From CAIZGX01 sp964511555 (GTDB taxonomy: Bacteria > Bacteroidota > Bacteroidia > Flavobacteriales_D > Sanyastnellaceae), in assembly GCA_964511555.1 (NCBI GenBank), contig CAZEFR010000015.1, positions 1 to 45,039 of the forward strand: a DNA stretch of 45,039 bases, given 5' to 3'. Below the pieces are notes generated by a model. It saw only the letters and a list, made by a program, of their open reading frames with translations. It was not told the origin of the DNA and made no database searches. This document shows, one piece after another, positions 33,354-40,176 of the stretch (positions are counted from its first letter, which is position 1; the number at the start of each line of letters is the position of its first letter). Made by a program: the position numbers and the translations under genes.

Positions 33354-34945
33354 AACGGAGACTCTTCCCCGCCGGTGAACGTAAAGTCCTCGTCATCGCC
33401 GAAGTCGTCATTCATCTTCGATGCAACCGTGATGGTTGTAGCTCCGCTGTCGAGGAATGAATTGTTGGCAGTAACCGAGCGTGCGGCACTTCCATCTTTA
33501 TTGAAATCGCTATTGAAATTATACCCATCGACATCGGCAAATTTTGCTAAGTTCGCAATGAAGCGAAGGCGAATGTTATCGAGTCCACCGTTACGGTGTT
33601 TCGCAATAATCAACTCAGCTAGACCTTGCGAAGGTGTGCGTTCGTTGTCGTTAAATTCGGTAAGACCGTAATATTCCGGACGGTAGATGAATCCGACGAT
33701 ATCGGCATCTTGCTCAATCGCACCCGATTCACGTAAGTCGGAAAGCATCGGACGCTTATCTCCTCCACGTGTTTCCACGGAACGCGACAGCTGTGAGAGC
33801 GCGATTACAGGAACATCTAACTCTTTTGCAATTTGTTTAATGGAACGCGAGATGGTTGAAATCTCTTGTTCACGGTTTCCGCCTTTGCTGTCTCCAGCGG
33901 TCATAAGTTGTAGGTAATCGATGATGATTAATTCAATACCATGATTTGATTTCAGTCGACGACATTTCGCACGCAATTCGAAAACAGAAAGTGCAGGGGT
34001 ATCGTCAATGAATATAGGTGCTTCAGAGAGACTCACAACGCGTTGATGGAGTTGAGTCAATTCATAATCTTTTAACTGTCCTTTTCGAAGTTTCTCAGAG
34101 TTAATCTCTGTCTCACTGGCGATCAGACGTTGAACCAACTGAACACCCGACATCTCGAGTGAGAATACAGCTACAGGACGTTTGAAATCGACTGCCACGT
34201 TTCTAGCCATGGACAAGACGAAAGCCGTTTTACCCATACCCGGACGAGCCGCGATAACGATCATATCCGACTTCTGCCATCCGCCTGTAAGTTTATCTAC
34301 AGCGTTGAACCCCGTTGGTGTTCCGCTAATACCATCCTCATTCTTGCGCGCAGCCTCAATGGCATCCATAGCAGACTTCACGAGGGTACTCATTTTGTCG
34401 GAAGACTTACGAATGTTTCCTTCCGCTACTTCAAAGATGTTGCTCTCTGCTTTATCGAGCAAGTCGAAGGTATCTGTGGTTTCGTCGTAGGCGGCTTTAA
34501 TGATGTCGTTCGAAACGCGTATTAATTCACGTTGAATGAATTTTTGCGAAACGATACGTGCATGTGTTTCAATATTTGCTGTTGAAGCCACACGATTAGT
34601 CAGTTGCGAAATGTATAGCGGTCCTCCGACGAAATCGAGTTTCCCCGATTTGCGCAGGGCTTGGGTAACGGTAAGAATATCTACTGCTTGTCCGGCACCG
34701 AACAACTCACGAATGGCCTCGAAAATATCTCCATTAGACTCTTTATAAAATGACTCGGGTTTAAGGATATCAATCACTGCATTGAGCGATTTACCTTCAA
34801 GCAGCATGGCACCAATAACAGCTTCCTCCAAATCAATGGCTTGCGGCGGAAGTTTTCCCATTTCATTCGCTGGCATGAAGTCGCGAATAGCGGAAACTCT
34901 GTCTTTGCGTGGATTTTTCGGTTTGTAGTTATTGTCGGTTGCCAT
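33350..34945 (-). CDS. dnaB: Replicative DNA helicase DnaB
   Basis: A 531-residue hexameric replicative helicase. The N-terminal domain (about 25-130) starts PPQAIDLEEAVIGAMLLEG. The RecA-like domain has Walker A ARPGMGKTAFVLSMA, Walker B IIIDYLQLM, and the helicase motifs AKELDVPVIALSQLSR and LRESGAIEQDADIV, the latter including the arginine-containing loop. Start MATDNN at 34945; the frame extends to a TTG at 34972 that overlaps the promoter box. No intein. The C-terminal tail is acidic and glycine-rich. Chromosomal rather than phage type by length and completeness. Confidence 0.97.
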   Translation of the reverse strand: MATDNNYKPKNPRKDRVSAIRDFMPANEMGKLPPQAIDLEEAVIGAMLLEGKSLNAVIDILKPESFYKESNGDIFEAIRELFGAGQAVDILTVTQALRKSGKLDFVGGPLYISQLTNRVASTANIETHARIVSQKFIQRELIRVSNDIIKAAYDETTDTFDLLDKAESNIFEVAEGNIRKSSDKMSTLVKSAMDAIEAARKNEDGISGTPTGFNAVDKLTGGWQKSDMIVIAARPGMGKTAFVLSMARNVAVDFKRPVAVFSLEMSGVQLVQRLIASETEINSEKLRKGQLKDYELTQLHQRVVSLSEAPIFIDDTPALSVFELRAKCRRLKSNHGIELIIIDYLQLMTAGDSKGGNREQEISTISRSIKQIAKELDVPVIALSQLSRSVETRGGDKRPMLSDLRESGAIEQDADIVGFIYRPEYYGLTEFNDNERTPSQGLAELIIAKHRNGGLDNIRLRFIANLAKFADVDGYNFNSDFNKDGSAARSVTANNSFLDSGATTITVASKMNDDFGDDEDFTFTGGEESPF

Positions 34946-34969
34946 AGGTTTTCGGTTCAAGAAGGACCT

Positions 34970-34977
34970 CAAAATTA
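34970..34977 (-). promoter_or_regulatory. Predicted -7 box of dnaB
   Basis: TAATTTTG on the minus strand, an exact match, ends 24 nt upstream of the dnaB ATG. Confidence 0.55.
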
Positions 34978-35045
34978 GTTCAGAGTGACTGATTGTTGGG
35001 GCAAAAGTTTTACAACTTAAGCTTTTGATAGTATGTGAATAACTT

Positions 35046-35101
35046 GGAACTGCGTTGTTGGAACTGCGTTGTTGGAACTGCGTTGTTGGAACTGCGTTGT
35101 T
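35046..35101. repeat. Four perfect tandem copies of a 14-bp unit
   Basis: The unit GGAACTGCGTTGTT occurs four times without mismatch at 35046, 35060, 35074 and 35088. Related single units (CCTACTGCGTAATT at 35102, GGAACTTCGTTGTT near 35150) follow. There are no unique spacers, so it is not a CRISPR array. Confidence 0.95.
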
Positions 35102-35110
35102 CCTACTGCG

Positions 35111-35148
35111 TAATTGGAAAATCGAAGATTTTATTCCTACTTCGTAAT
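35111..35148 (+). repeat. 38-bp inverted repeat, left copy
   Basis: Begins TAATTGGAAAATCGAAG and ends TTCCTACTTCGTAAT. The reverse complement is identical over all 38 bases to 40077-40114 and matches 37 of 38 bases of 40139-40176. Internally AAAATC-GAA-GATTTT can form a hairpin. Confidence 0.95.
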
Positions 35149-35172
35149 GGGAACTTCGTTGTTACTAATTCT

Positions 35173-35191
35173 TAATTCATCCGAAGGATTA
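35173..35191 (+). repeat. 19-bp secondary repeat unit, left copy
   Basis: TAATTCATCCGAAGGATTA matches the reverse complement of 40062-40080 at 17 of 19 positions and is itself an imperfect palindrome around CCGAAGG. Confidence 0.8.
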
Positions 35192-35244
35192 AAACTTAAC
35201 ATCATGCACATAATTCAAGCTTATAAGCTATTTTTACGAGAGCT

Positions 35245-36126
35245 ATGAGCAACGCTAAAATTTCCATCCGATTCTTTAATGACCGCGAAGTTCGCGCGGT
35301 TTGGGATGAAGAAAACACTAAGTGGTGGTTTTCTGTTTTGGATGTTGTTGCTGCTATTAACAATGAAGCGGATTATTCTAAGAGTCGAAACTATTGGAAA
35401 TATCTGAAGACTAAGTTTAAAAAAGAAAACAATCAGTTGGTTAGTATTACTAACCAACTGAAACTTTCTGCTGCAGATGGCAAAATGTATAAAACTGATA
35501 TGCTCGATAGCGAGGGTGTCTCAACCCTTGCCAAAACGTTTCCCGATAATCGCGGCCTTCAATTCCTTGATTGGTTCATATACAGCGAGGACAGTTTAGA
35601 CGGACAAAGTAAGAAAAAAGCTTATACCCTATTTGAAGGAAATTTAATTCATTCAATCGAAGTTGGAACAACAAAAGGCCTGCAGCAAATTCATGCTTAC
35701 TTGTTTGGTGGACTCTATGAATTTGCTGGTCAAATTAGACAGAAGAATATTTCGAAAGGTGGGTTTCAATTTGCCATGTCGAAATTTTCAGTTGAAAATC
35801 TGAAGCAAATTGAGCTGATGCCTGAGTCAACCTTTGATGAAATTGTTTCGAAGTATATTGAAATGAATATCGCACATCCGTTTATGGAAGGTAATGGTCG
35901 AAGCGCACGCGTTTGGCTGGATTTAATTCTAAAAAAACGCATTCAAAAGTGTGTAGATTGGAGTAAAATCGGTAAACGTGAATACATGAATGCCGTGGTA
36001 CTCAGTCCAACTAAGAGCGAAGTTTTAAAAAACCTTCTTCAAAATGCATTAACCACGAAAATCAATGATCGTGAAATGTTCATGAAAGGAATTGATTACT
36101 CTTATTATTACGAAGAAGGGGAATAG
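35245..36126 (+). CDS. Bro-N-like/Fic domain fusion protein, putative AMPylase
   Basis: A 293-residue protein. Residues of about 5-115 resemble the Bro-N/phage antirepressor fold: IRFFNDREVRAVWDEENTKWWF, then SVLDVVAAI, then RNYWKYLKTK, then LKLSAADGKMYKTDMLDSEG, separated by normal loops. Residues of about 125-280 form a Fic domain with YEFAGQIRQKNISKGGFQFA and a complete active site HPFMEGNGRSAR (211-222, catalytic His 211). The C-terminus has S286-YYY-E290, the SxxxE inhibitory motif of class III Fic enzymes such as NmFic, with Glu in place of the usual following Gly/Asn. It should AMPylate a target protein when autoinhibition is lifted. No FicA-type antitoxin is adjacent. Confidence 0.9.
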   Translation: MSNAKISIRFFNDREVRAVWDEENTKWWFSVLDVVAAINNEADYSKSRNYWKYLKTKFKKENNQLVSITNQLKLSAADGKMYKTDMLDSEGVSTLAKTFPDNRGLQFLDWFIYSEDSLDGQSKKKAYTLFEGNLIHSIEVGTTKGLQQIHAYLFGGLYEFAGQIRQKNISKGGFQFAMSKFSVENLKQIELMPESTFDEIVSKYIEMNIAHPFMEGNGRSARVWLDLILKKRIQKCVDWSKIGKREYMNAVVLSPTKSEVLKNLLQNALTTKINDREMFMKGIDYSYYYEEGE

Positions 36127-36262
36127 AATTACGTAAAGAGCAACACCCCACACAATAAAACCAACAAAGTACTCGTTTGTGGTGTCGACAAATTTTAAGA
36201 GTAACAAAACGTCATTTTCTAAAACAACTCATATAAACAAACAAATACAACAACAAAGCCCA

Positions 36263-37030
36263 ATGAAAAATTACAAATTCGGACTCATCTTTATTCTTCC
36301 GTTGATAATCTCTAGCTGTGCTATCATCAAACCTGGCGAAATTGGAGTTAAACAGAGACTGGGCAAGCTAGACAATAACATTCACGACCAAGGAATCGTT
36401 TGGTTTAATCCGTTCTTCACAAAAGTTATCAGAACAAACGTTCAATTGAATGACATTGAATTAAGCCTGAGTTTGCCAAGTAAAGAAGGATTAAGTGTTA
36501 CTGCACAAATTTCTATACTCTACAGGATAGATGAAAGCAGCGTTCCGAAAGTCATTAAAAACCTGGGGTTAGGATATGAACCAATCATTTCAAATGTCTT
36601 CCGTTCAGCTTCAGCCGATGTTTGTTCGAAATACTTCGCGAAAGACATGCATTCAGGTATGCGTTCTGAGATTGAGCAAGCTATTCAAATTAAAATGAGC
36701 GAAACTCTTGATGAACAAGGAATTAGAGTTAGTGCCGTCCTCATGAAGAGCATTCAATTGCCAGCCGGACTAGCCAGTTCTATTGAGCAAAAGCTTCAGG
36801 CCGAGCAAGATGCTATGCGCATGGAATTCATTTTAAGACAAGAGAGCCTAGAGGCGGAAAGAAAAATTATTGAAGCCACCGGAACAAGAGACGCTCAAAA
36901 AATTGTTGCTGAAGGGTTGACAGACAATATCATCAAGATCAGAAGCATTGAAGCCTTCTTGGAATTATCGAAATCTCCAAACAGTAAAGTCATTATTACT
37001 GATGGAAAAACGCCACTTCTTGTTGACTAA
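36263..37030 (+). CDS. SPFH/Band 7 (prohibitin-like) lipoprotein
   Basis: A 255-residue protein. The ATG at 36263 gives a lipoprotein signal with lipobox ISSC (Cys 19); the longer frame back to 36179 would bury it. After the Cys comes a prohibitin-type SPFH domain: IKPGEIGVKQRLGKLDNNIHDQGIVWFNPF, broken only by loops, then RTNVQLNDIELSL and YRIDESSVPKVIKNLG. A helical coiled-coil tail follows (IEQKLQAEQDAMRMEFILRQ, then EAERKIIEA). SPFH proteins scaffold membrane microdomains or proteases. The upstream 136 nt contain no gene. Confidence 0.85.
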   Translation: MKNYKFGLIFILPLIISSCAIIKPGEIGVKQRLGKLDNNIHDQGIVWFNPFFTKVIRTNVQLNDIELSLSLPSKEGLSVTAQISILYRIDESSVPKVIKNLGLGYEPIISNVFRSASADVCSKYFAKDMHSGMRSEIEQAIQIKMSETLDEQGIRVSAVLMKSIQLPAGLASSIEQKLQAEQDAMRMEFILRQESLEAERKIIEATGTRDAQKIVAEGLTDNIIKIRSIEAFLELSKSPNSKVIITDGKTPLLVD

Positions 37031-37042
37031 TTAAAAATCGAA

Positions 37043-37366
37043 ATGAAGAAGAATATTCTTTTCTTTCTAACGGGCATTATTGTTACATCTCTATTCGCTT
37101 TCACAAACGTCGCCTACAAGGCAGAACATGGACAGGCTCAGGTGAATTACATGGAAGGATTTCATGTTTTCACCGATAGCCGTCCAACGGAAAACTATGA
37201 TAGCCTTGGTGTGGTTGAAATAGGTTTTATAACTGGCACTCAGTATGAATCTATTCGTAATAATCTCATTAAGAATGCAAGAAAAGAATTTCCCGATGCA
37301 GACGGAATAATTATTCAATTCGATAAAAAAGGAGTGGATAAATGTCTTGTCATTAAATTTAGATAA
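37043..37366 (+). CDS. Small exported protein of unknown function
   Basis: A 107-residue protein with a signal peptide (MKKNILFFLTGIIVTSLFAF). The mature part has FHVFTDSRPTENYDSLGVVEIGF, then YESIRNNLIKNARKEFPDADGIII, then VDKCLVIKF. The pattern of a strand, a helix with regularly spaced charged residues, and a final strand ending in IKF recalls the YbjQ/DUF4156-type small folds, but I cannot assign it. It is 12 nt after the SPFH gene and 18 nt before terC, so probably cotranscribed. Confidence 0.7.
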   Translation: MKKNILFFLTGIIVTSLFAFTNVAYKAEHGQAQVNYMEGFHVFTDSRPTENYDSLGVVEIGFITGTQYESIRNNLIKNARKEFPDADGIIIQFDKKGVDKCLVIKFR

Positions 37367-37384
37367 TTCATAACACAAAATTCA

Positions 37385-38077
37385 ATGACTGAAGTATTCA
37401 TTTCCTTATTTTCTTTGATATTACTTGAAGTCATACTGGGCATCGACAATATAATTTTCATCTCAATTCTTGCAGATAAATTACCCGAGAATCAAAGAGA
37501 CAAATTGAGATTTTGGGGCATTGGATTGGCTCTAATTATGAGATTAGGTCTATTGGCTGTAATCTCATGGATTCTAAAATTAGACAAAACACTGTTTACC
37601 CTTTTCGAAATAAACTTTTCAATGAAGGGGCTTATCCTGTTAGTTGGAGGATTGTTCCTGATTTATAAAAGCACAAAAGAAATCTATCACAAATCTGAAA
37701 TTGTCTCTGACGAAAATGAGATTTCCCCTAAAAAAGCTAATTTCAAAAAATTACTGTCTGAAATTGTCATTCTAGATCTTGTATTTTCTATTGACTCCAT
37801 TATTACAGCAGTTGGCATGGTCACGGAACTTTGGGTTATGTACACAGCTGTTATTGTTTCTGTTGTGGTTATGCTATTTGCTTCGAAACCCATAAGCCAG
37901 TTCATAGCCAAACATCCTTCATTTAAGATTTTGGCACTTTGTTTTCTTATGATGATTGGAGTTGCACTTCTGGCGGAAGGATTGCATTTCGAAATACCCA
38001 AAGGTTATATCTATTTTTCAATGGCATTTGCCTTTCTCGTTGACATCATTCAAATGAAAACAGTACGAAATAAATGA
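37385..38077 (+). CDS. TerC family integral membrane protein
   Basis: A 230-residue protein with about seven membrane segments. The TerC signature is duplicated as usual: LLEVILGIDNIIFISIL near the N-terminus (acidic D in the membrane) and LDLVFSIDSIITAVGM in the middle. TerC/YkoY/Alx proteins export manganese or other divalent metals, and some are linked to tellurite resistance. No tellurite operon partners (TerA/D/Z) are seen. Confidence 0.93.
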   Translation: MTEVFISLFSLILLEVILGIDNIIFISILADKLPENQRDKLRFWGIGLALIMRLGLLAVISWILKLDKTLFTLFEINFSMKGLILLVGGLFLIYKSTKEIYHKSEIVSDENEISPKKANFKKLLSEIVILDLVFSIDSIITAVGMVTELWVMYTAVIVSVVVMLFASKPISQFIAKHPSFKILALCFLMMIGVALLAEGLHFEIPKGYIYFSMAFAFLVDIIQMKTVRNK

Positions 38078-38195
38078 AGAAACACCCCTGTATTCTTGCA
38101 AGGGTGGCATTAACTTCCGCGTACAGTGATCAATACTCACAATAAATAATTGATGTTTCCGAGCGCATTGATTAATTTAACGGAGAATATTTACA

Positions 38196-38996
38196 ATGCA
38201 AAAAACCACCTTCAAAATCTCAAAAATGGATTGCCCATCCGAAGAACAGATGATTCGGATGAAATTAGCCCATTTGACAAATATCACATCCTTAGATTTT
38301 GATATTTCTGGAAGAACGTTAACTGTGTTTCACACAGATAACCACGATGAAATTTTCCGCTGTCTTGACAATTTAAATTTTGATACTACCTATCTTGAAA
38401 CTGTGGCTGCAGATGATTTTACTTCTTCGAATGTCAACAAAAGCTCAAGCGAAAGAAAATTGCTTTGGCAAGTATTGAGTATAAACTTTTTCCTTTTCAT
38501 ACTTGAAATCACAAGCGGTTATTTTGCGAAATCAATGGGGCTTATCAGTGACAGTCTTGATATGCTAGCAGACAGCATTGTATATGGACTCGCATTGTAC
38601 GCAGTTGGAGGAGCAATTCAGATGAAAAAGAATATTGCCAAGTGGGCTGGTTACATTCAACTAACACTCGCCATATTTGGTCTTGTGGAAGTTATCAGAC
38701 GTTTTCTCGAAACAGACACAATGCCTTCAGCCCAAACTATGGTAATGGTAGCACTACTTGCCCTAGTCGGCAATGCCGCCTGTTTATTCCTACTGCAAAA
38801 AAGCAGAAGTAAAGAAGCCCACATGCAGGCAAGTATGATTTTCACTTCAAACGATGTAATCGTGAATATTGGAGTTATTGTGGCTGCCGGACTTGTGTAT
38901 TTAACTAACTCGCAATACCCCGACCTCATTATTGGAGTAATTGTATTTCTTATTGTAGGTAAAGGCTCTTTAAACATTCTCAAACTTTCAAAATGA
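38196..38996 (+). CDS. Cation efflux (CDF-like) transporter with N-terminal metal-binding domain
   Basis: A 266-residue protein. Residues 1-75 look like a heavy-metal-associated-type fold with KMDCPSEEQMIRMKL in place of CxxC, having a single Cys plus acidic residues. The rest carries the cation-diffusion-facilitator pattern: TSGYFAKSMGLISDSLDMLADSIVYGL (with the D/D metal-binding pair), and a second site SNDVIVNIGVIVAAG. It lacks the long CDF cytoplasmic C-terminal domain. Likely exports zinc or cobalt. The 118 nt upstream hold a small hairpin but no promoter match I trust. It overlaps the next gene by 4 nt. Confidence 0.85.
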   Translation: MQKTTFKISKMDCPSEEQMIRMKLAHLTNITSLDFDISGRTLTVFHTDNHDEIFRCLDNLNFDTTYLETVAADDFTSSNVNKSSSERKLLWQVLSINFFLFILEITSGYFAKSMGLISDSLDMLADSIVYGLALYAVGGAIQMKKNIAKWAGYIQLTLAIFGLVEVIRRFLETDTMPSAQTMVMVALLALVGNAACLFLLQKSRSKEAHMQASMIFTSNDVIVNIGVIVAAGLVYLTNSQYPDLIIGVIVFLIVGKGSLNILKLSK

Positions 38997-39550
38997 AAAC
39001 TGCTAAAAAAAACCTCAAGTTCTTCACCCTTACTACTTGGATACTATTTTCTCGAAGCTACGACGCGTATTGCACGCATACGCTTACGCCAGATCTTTCG
39101 AAAGAGGCGAATCCATTGGTAACAGTAGCAGGCGTTTCTTCGTGGTCCGTATTGCTCATAATCCTCGGCTGTCTAACAGCTTATGCCCTATTCGCTTTTT
39201 ATATCCGGACGTACAAACCCACCAGTCTCCTTCCTGAAGAAAAAGGATTTTCATTCAATCATTTTGTTGCGTTCTTATTCTTAGGATACAAAGACCAATG
39301 GTTCGCAACGCTCTACAAACTTCCTTCATCATTAAAACGATTCAACAATTACATGGGAGAAGTGCTTACTAAATGCCTCGCCTTAGCCGGAGTGGTTTCC
39401 ACACTCATGTGGGTACTCATTCACAACTCAGAATATTACAGATCGATTCACAGCGCACCCATTATCTACTCCATTCTTATTGTGGGATGTTTCGCGATTA
39501 TTTATAGCTGGAATAGGTCGGAGTATAAATTGTATGTGAATCAAGTATAG
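38993..39550 (+). CDS. Membrane protein of unknown function
   Basis: A 185-residue protein with about four hydrophobic segments, starting at an ATGA overlap with the cation-efflux gene. The conserved-looking N-terminus is TWILFSRSYDAYCTHTLTPDLSKEAN, split by the first helix. The SRxYDxYxTxxxTPDLxKEANPL pattern looks like a real family signature but I cannot name it. Codon use looks closer to the housekeeping genes than that of the SPFH-TerC genes. Translational coupling suggests a shared role with the transporter. Confidence 0.72.
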   Translation: MKTAKKNLKFFTLTTWILFSRSYDAYCTHTLTPDLSKEANPLVTVAGVSSWSVLLIILGCLTAYALFAFYIRTYKPTSLLPEEKGFSFNHFVAFLFLGYKDQWFATLYKLPSSLKRFNNYMGEVLTKCLALAGVVSTLMWVLIHNSEYYRSIHSAPIIYSILIVGCFAIIYSWNRSEYKLYVNQV

Positions 39551-39569
39551 TCTAAATCACAGCTGCTTT

Positions 39570-40010
39570 CTAATATGATAATGCAAAATAAACCTCAGCC
39601 TCTTTTCGTCGTCTATCAATTAGGCCTTATAGTGGAATACCATTAGCGGTTGTATATCGAGTTTCAATCCAATTTCGAATAGAAAAATCTGTCGCTTTTG
39701 AATTAATTAATTCAAACAACGTATCCGAACCTCCCGTATTGAAAGAGTGAGATACCAAAGCGTCGAATTGATTCTGATTCAATGTGACATTGATTCTTTC
39801 ATTTACTATTTTTTCAAAACGCATTAAATCGTTCTTCAGTAAAATATCAGCCATCTCATTTGAAATAACATCTTTAGGTGTTACACTCCTGCTTGATATT
39901 TGAGTTGAACCATAACCGACCGTCTAGACACCTGCTGGACATAGATATGCTTGTAAACGCAAACCTTCAAACTTCTTAATGAATTCAATACCAGCAGTCG
40001 AAACTTTCAT
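39570..40010 (-). pseudogene. GH24 phage-type lysozyme pseudogene (two in-frame stops)
   Basis: A continuous minus-strand frame of 147 codons reads as a T4/P22-type endolysin. It starts MKVSTAGIEFIKKFEGLRL with catalytic Glu 15, then AYLCPAGV, a TAG at codon 29 (39924-39926), then TVGYGSTQISSRSVTPKDV, LLKNDLMRFEKIVNERI, LNQNQFDALVSHSFNTGG, TTANGIPL, a TAA at codon 128 (39627-39629), then GLIDRRRKEAEVYFALSY and a final TAG. In family members the codon 29 position is normally Trp (GVWTIGYG), so TGG changed to TAG. The second stop falls between GIPL and GLxxRR, where Lys or a similar residue is expected. The rest is intact, so decay is recent. Confidence 0.9.
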
Positions 40011-40036
40011 AGCTAAAGACTGAGTAAAAAACTAAC

Positions 40037-40057
40037 TTCCAATTACGAAGTAGGAAC
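40037..40057 (-). repeat. Short repeat unit of the right array
   Basis: Reading the minus strand, TTCCTACTTCGTAATTGGAA is the same unit found in both arrays. It has TTCC/GGAA ends and is a near palindrome. Confidence 0.8.
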
Positions 40058-40061
40058 AGTT

Positions 40062-40080
40062 CAATCCTTCGGATGGATTA
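40062..40080 (-). repeat. 19-bp secondary repeat unit, right copy
   Basis: Inverted counterpart of 35173-35191, 17 of 19 bases matching; centre CCTTCGG. Confidence 0.8.
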
Positions 40081-40114
40081 CGAAGTAGGAATAAAATCTT
40101 CGATTTTCCAATTA
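40077..40114 (-). repeat. 38-bp inverted repeat, right inner copy
   Basis: Exact reverse complement of 35111-35148 over 38 bases. Confidence 0.95.
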
Positions 40115-40138
40115 CGAAGTAGGAATAACCTAGTTCCA

Positions 40139-40176
40139 ATTACGCAGTAGGAATAAAATCTTCGATTTTCCAATTA
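40139..40176 (-). repeat. 38-bp inverted repeat, right outer copy, includes the metK stop
   Basis: Matches the reverse complement of 35111-35148 at 37 of 38 bases (GCG for TCG). The first three bases on the minus strand, TAA at 40174-40176, are the metK stop codon. Confidence 0.95.

Larger units (their letters stand above)
34978..35244. other. Repeat-filled intergenic region between dnaB and the Fic gene
   Basis: With 34946-34977 this makes about 300 bases without a gene. It holds the dnaB promoter at its left edge, four 14-bp tandem repeats (35046-35101), the left copy of the 38-bp inverted repeat (35111-35148), a further 14-bp-like unit (near 35149-35162), a small imperfect palindrome (35173-35191), and a possible -7 box TATTTTTA at 35229-35236 for the Fic gene. 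No coding potential is seen. Confidence 0.8.
35046..40176. mobile_element. Putative accessory island bounded by inverted repeat arrays
   Basis: The block between dnaB and metK, both minus-strand housekeeping genes, contains plus-strand accessory genes plus a broken phage-type lysozyme. Its two edges carry the same hairpin-rich repeat units in opposite orientation. It contains no integrase, transposase or recombinase, so the element type cannot be named. By eye the genes from 35.2 to 39.0 kb are more AT-rich than their neighbours. What is seen: repeats and gene content. What is inferred: that the block arrived or moved as a unit. Confidence 0.45.

Noticed and set aside
35046..35101. Tandem repeats suggesting a small CRISPR array
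   Set aside because: Units are 14 bp and contiguous with no spacers, and no cas gene is present.
38083..38106. Hairpin CACCC...GGGTG after terC as a terminator
   Set aside because: The stem is short with a mismatch and a 12-nt or longer loop, and no T-run follows.
39924..39926. TAG read as a sense codon (recoding) in the lysozyme
   Set aside because: Other genes here end in TAG (for example the GH2 and dnaB genes), and the lysozyme has a second, different stop (TAA), so decay explains it better.
35046..40176. Island called as a prophage
   Set aside because: Only the Bro-N-like domain and a broken lysozyme are phage-like; there are no structural, terminase, integrase or replication genes.
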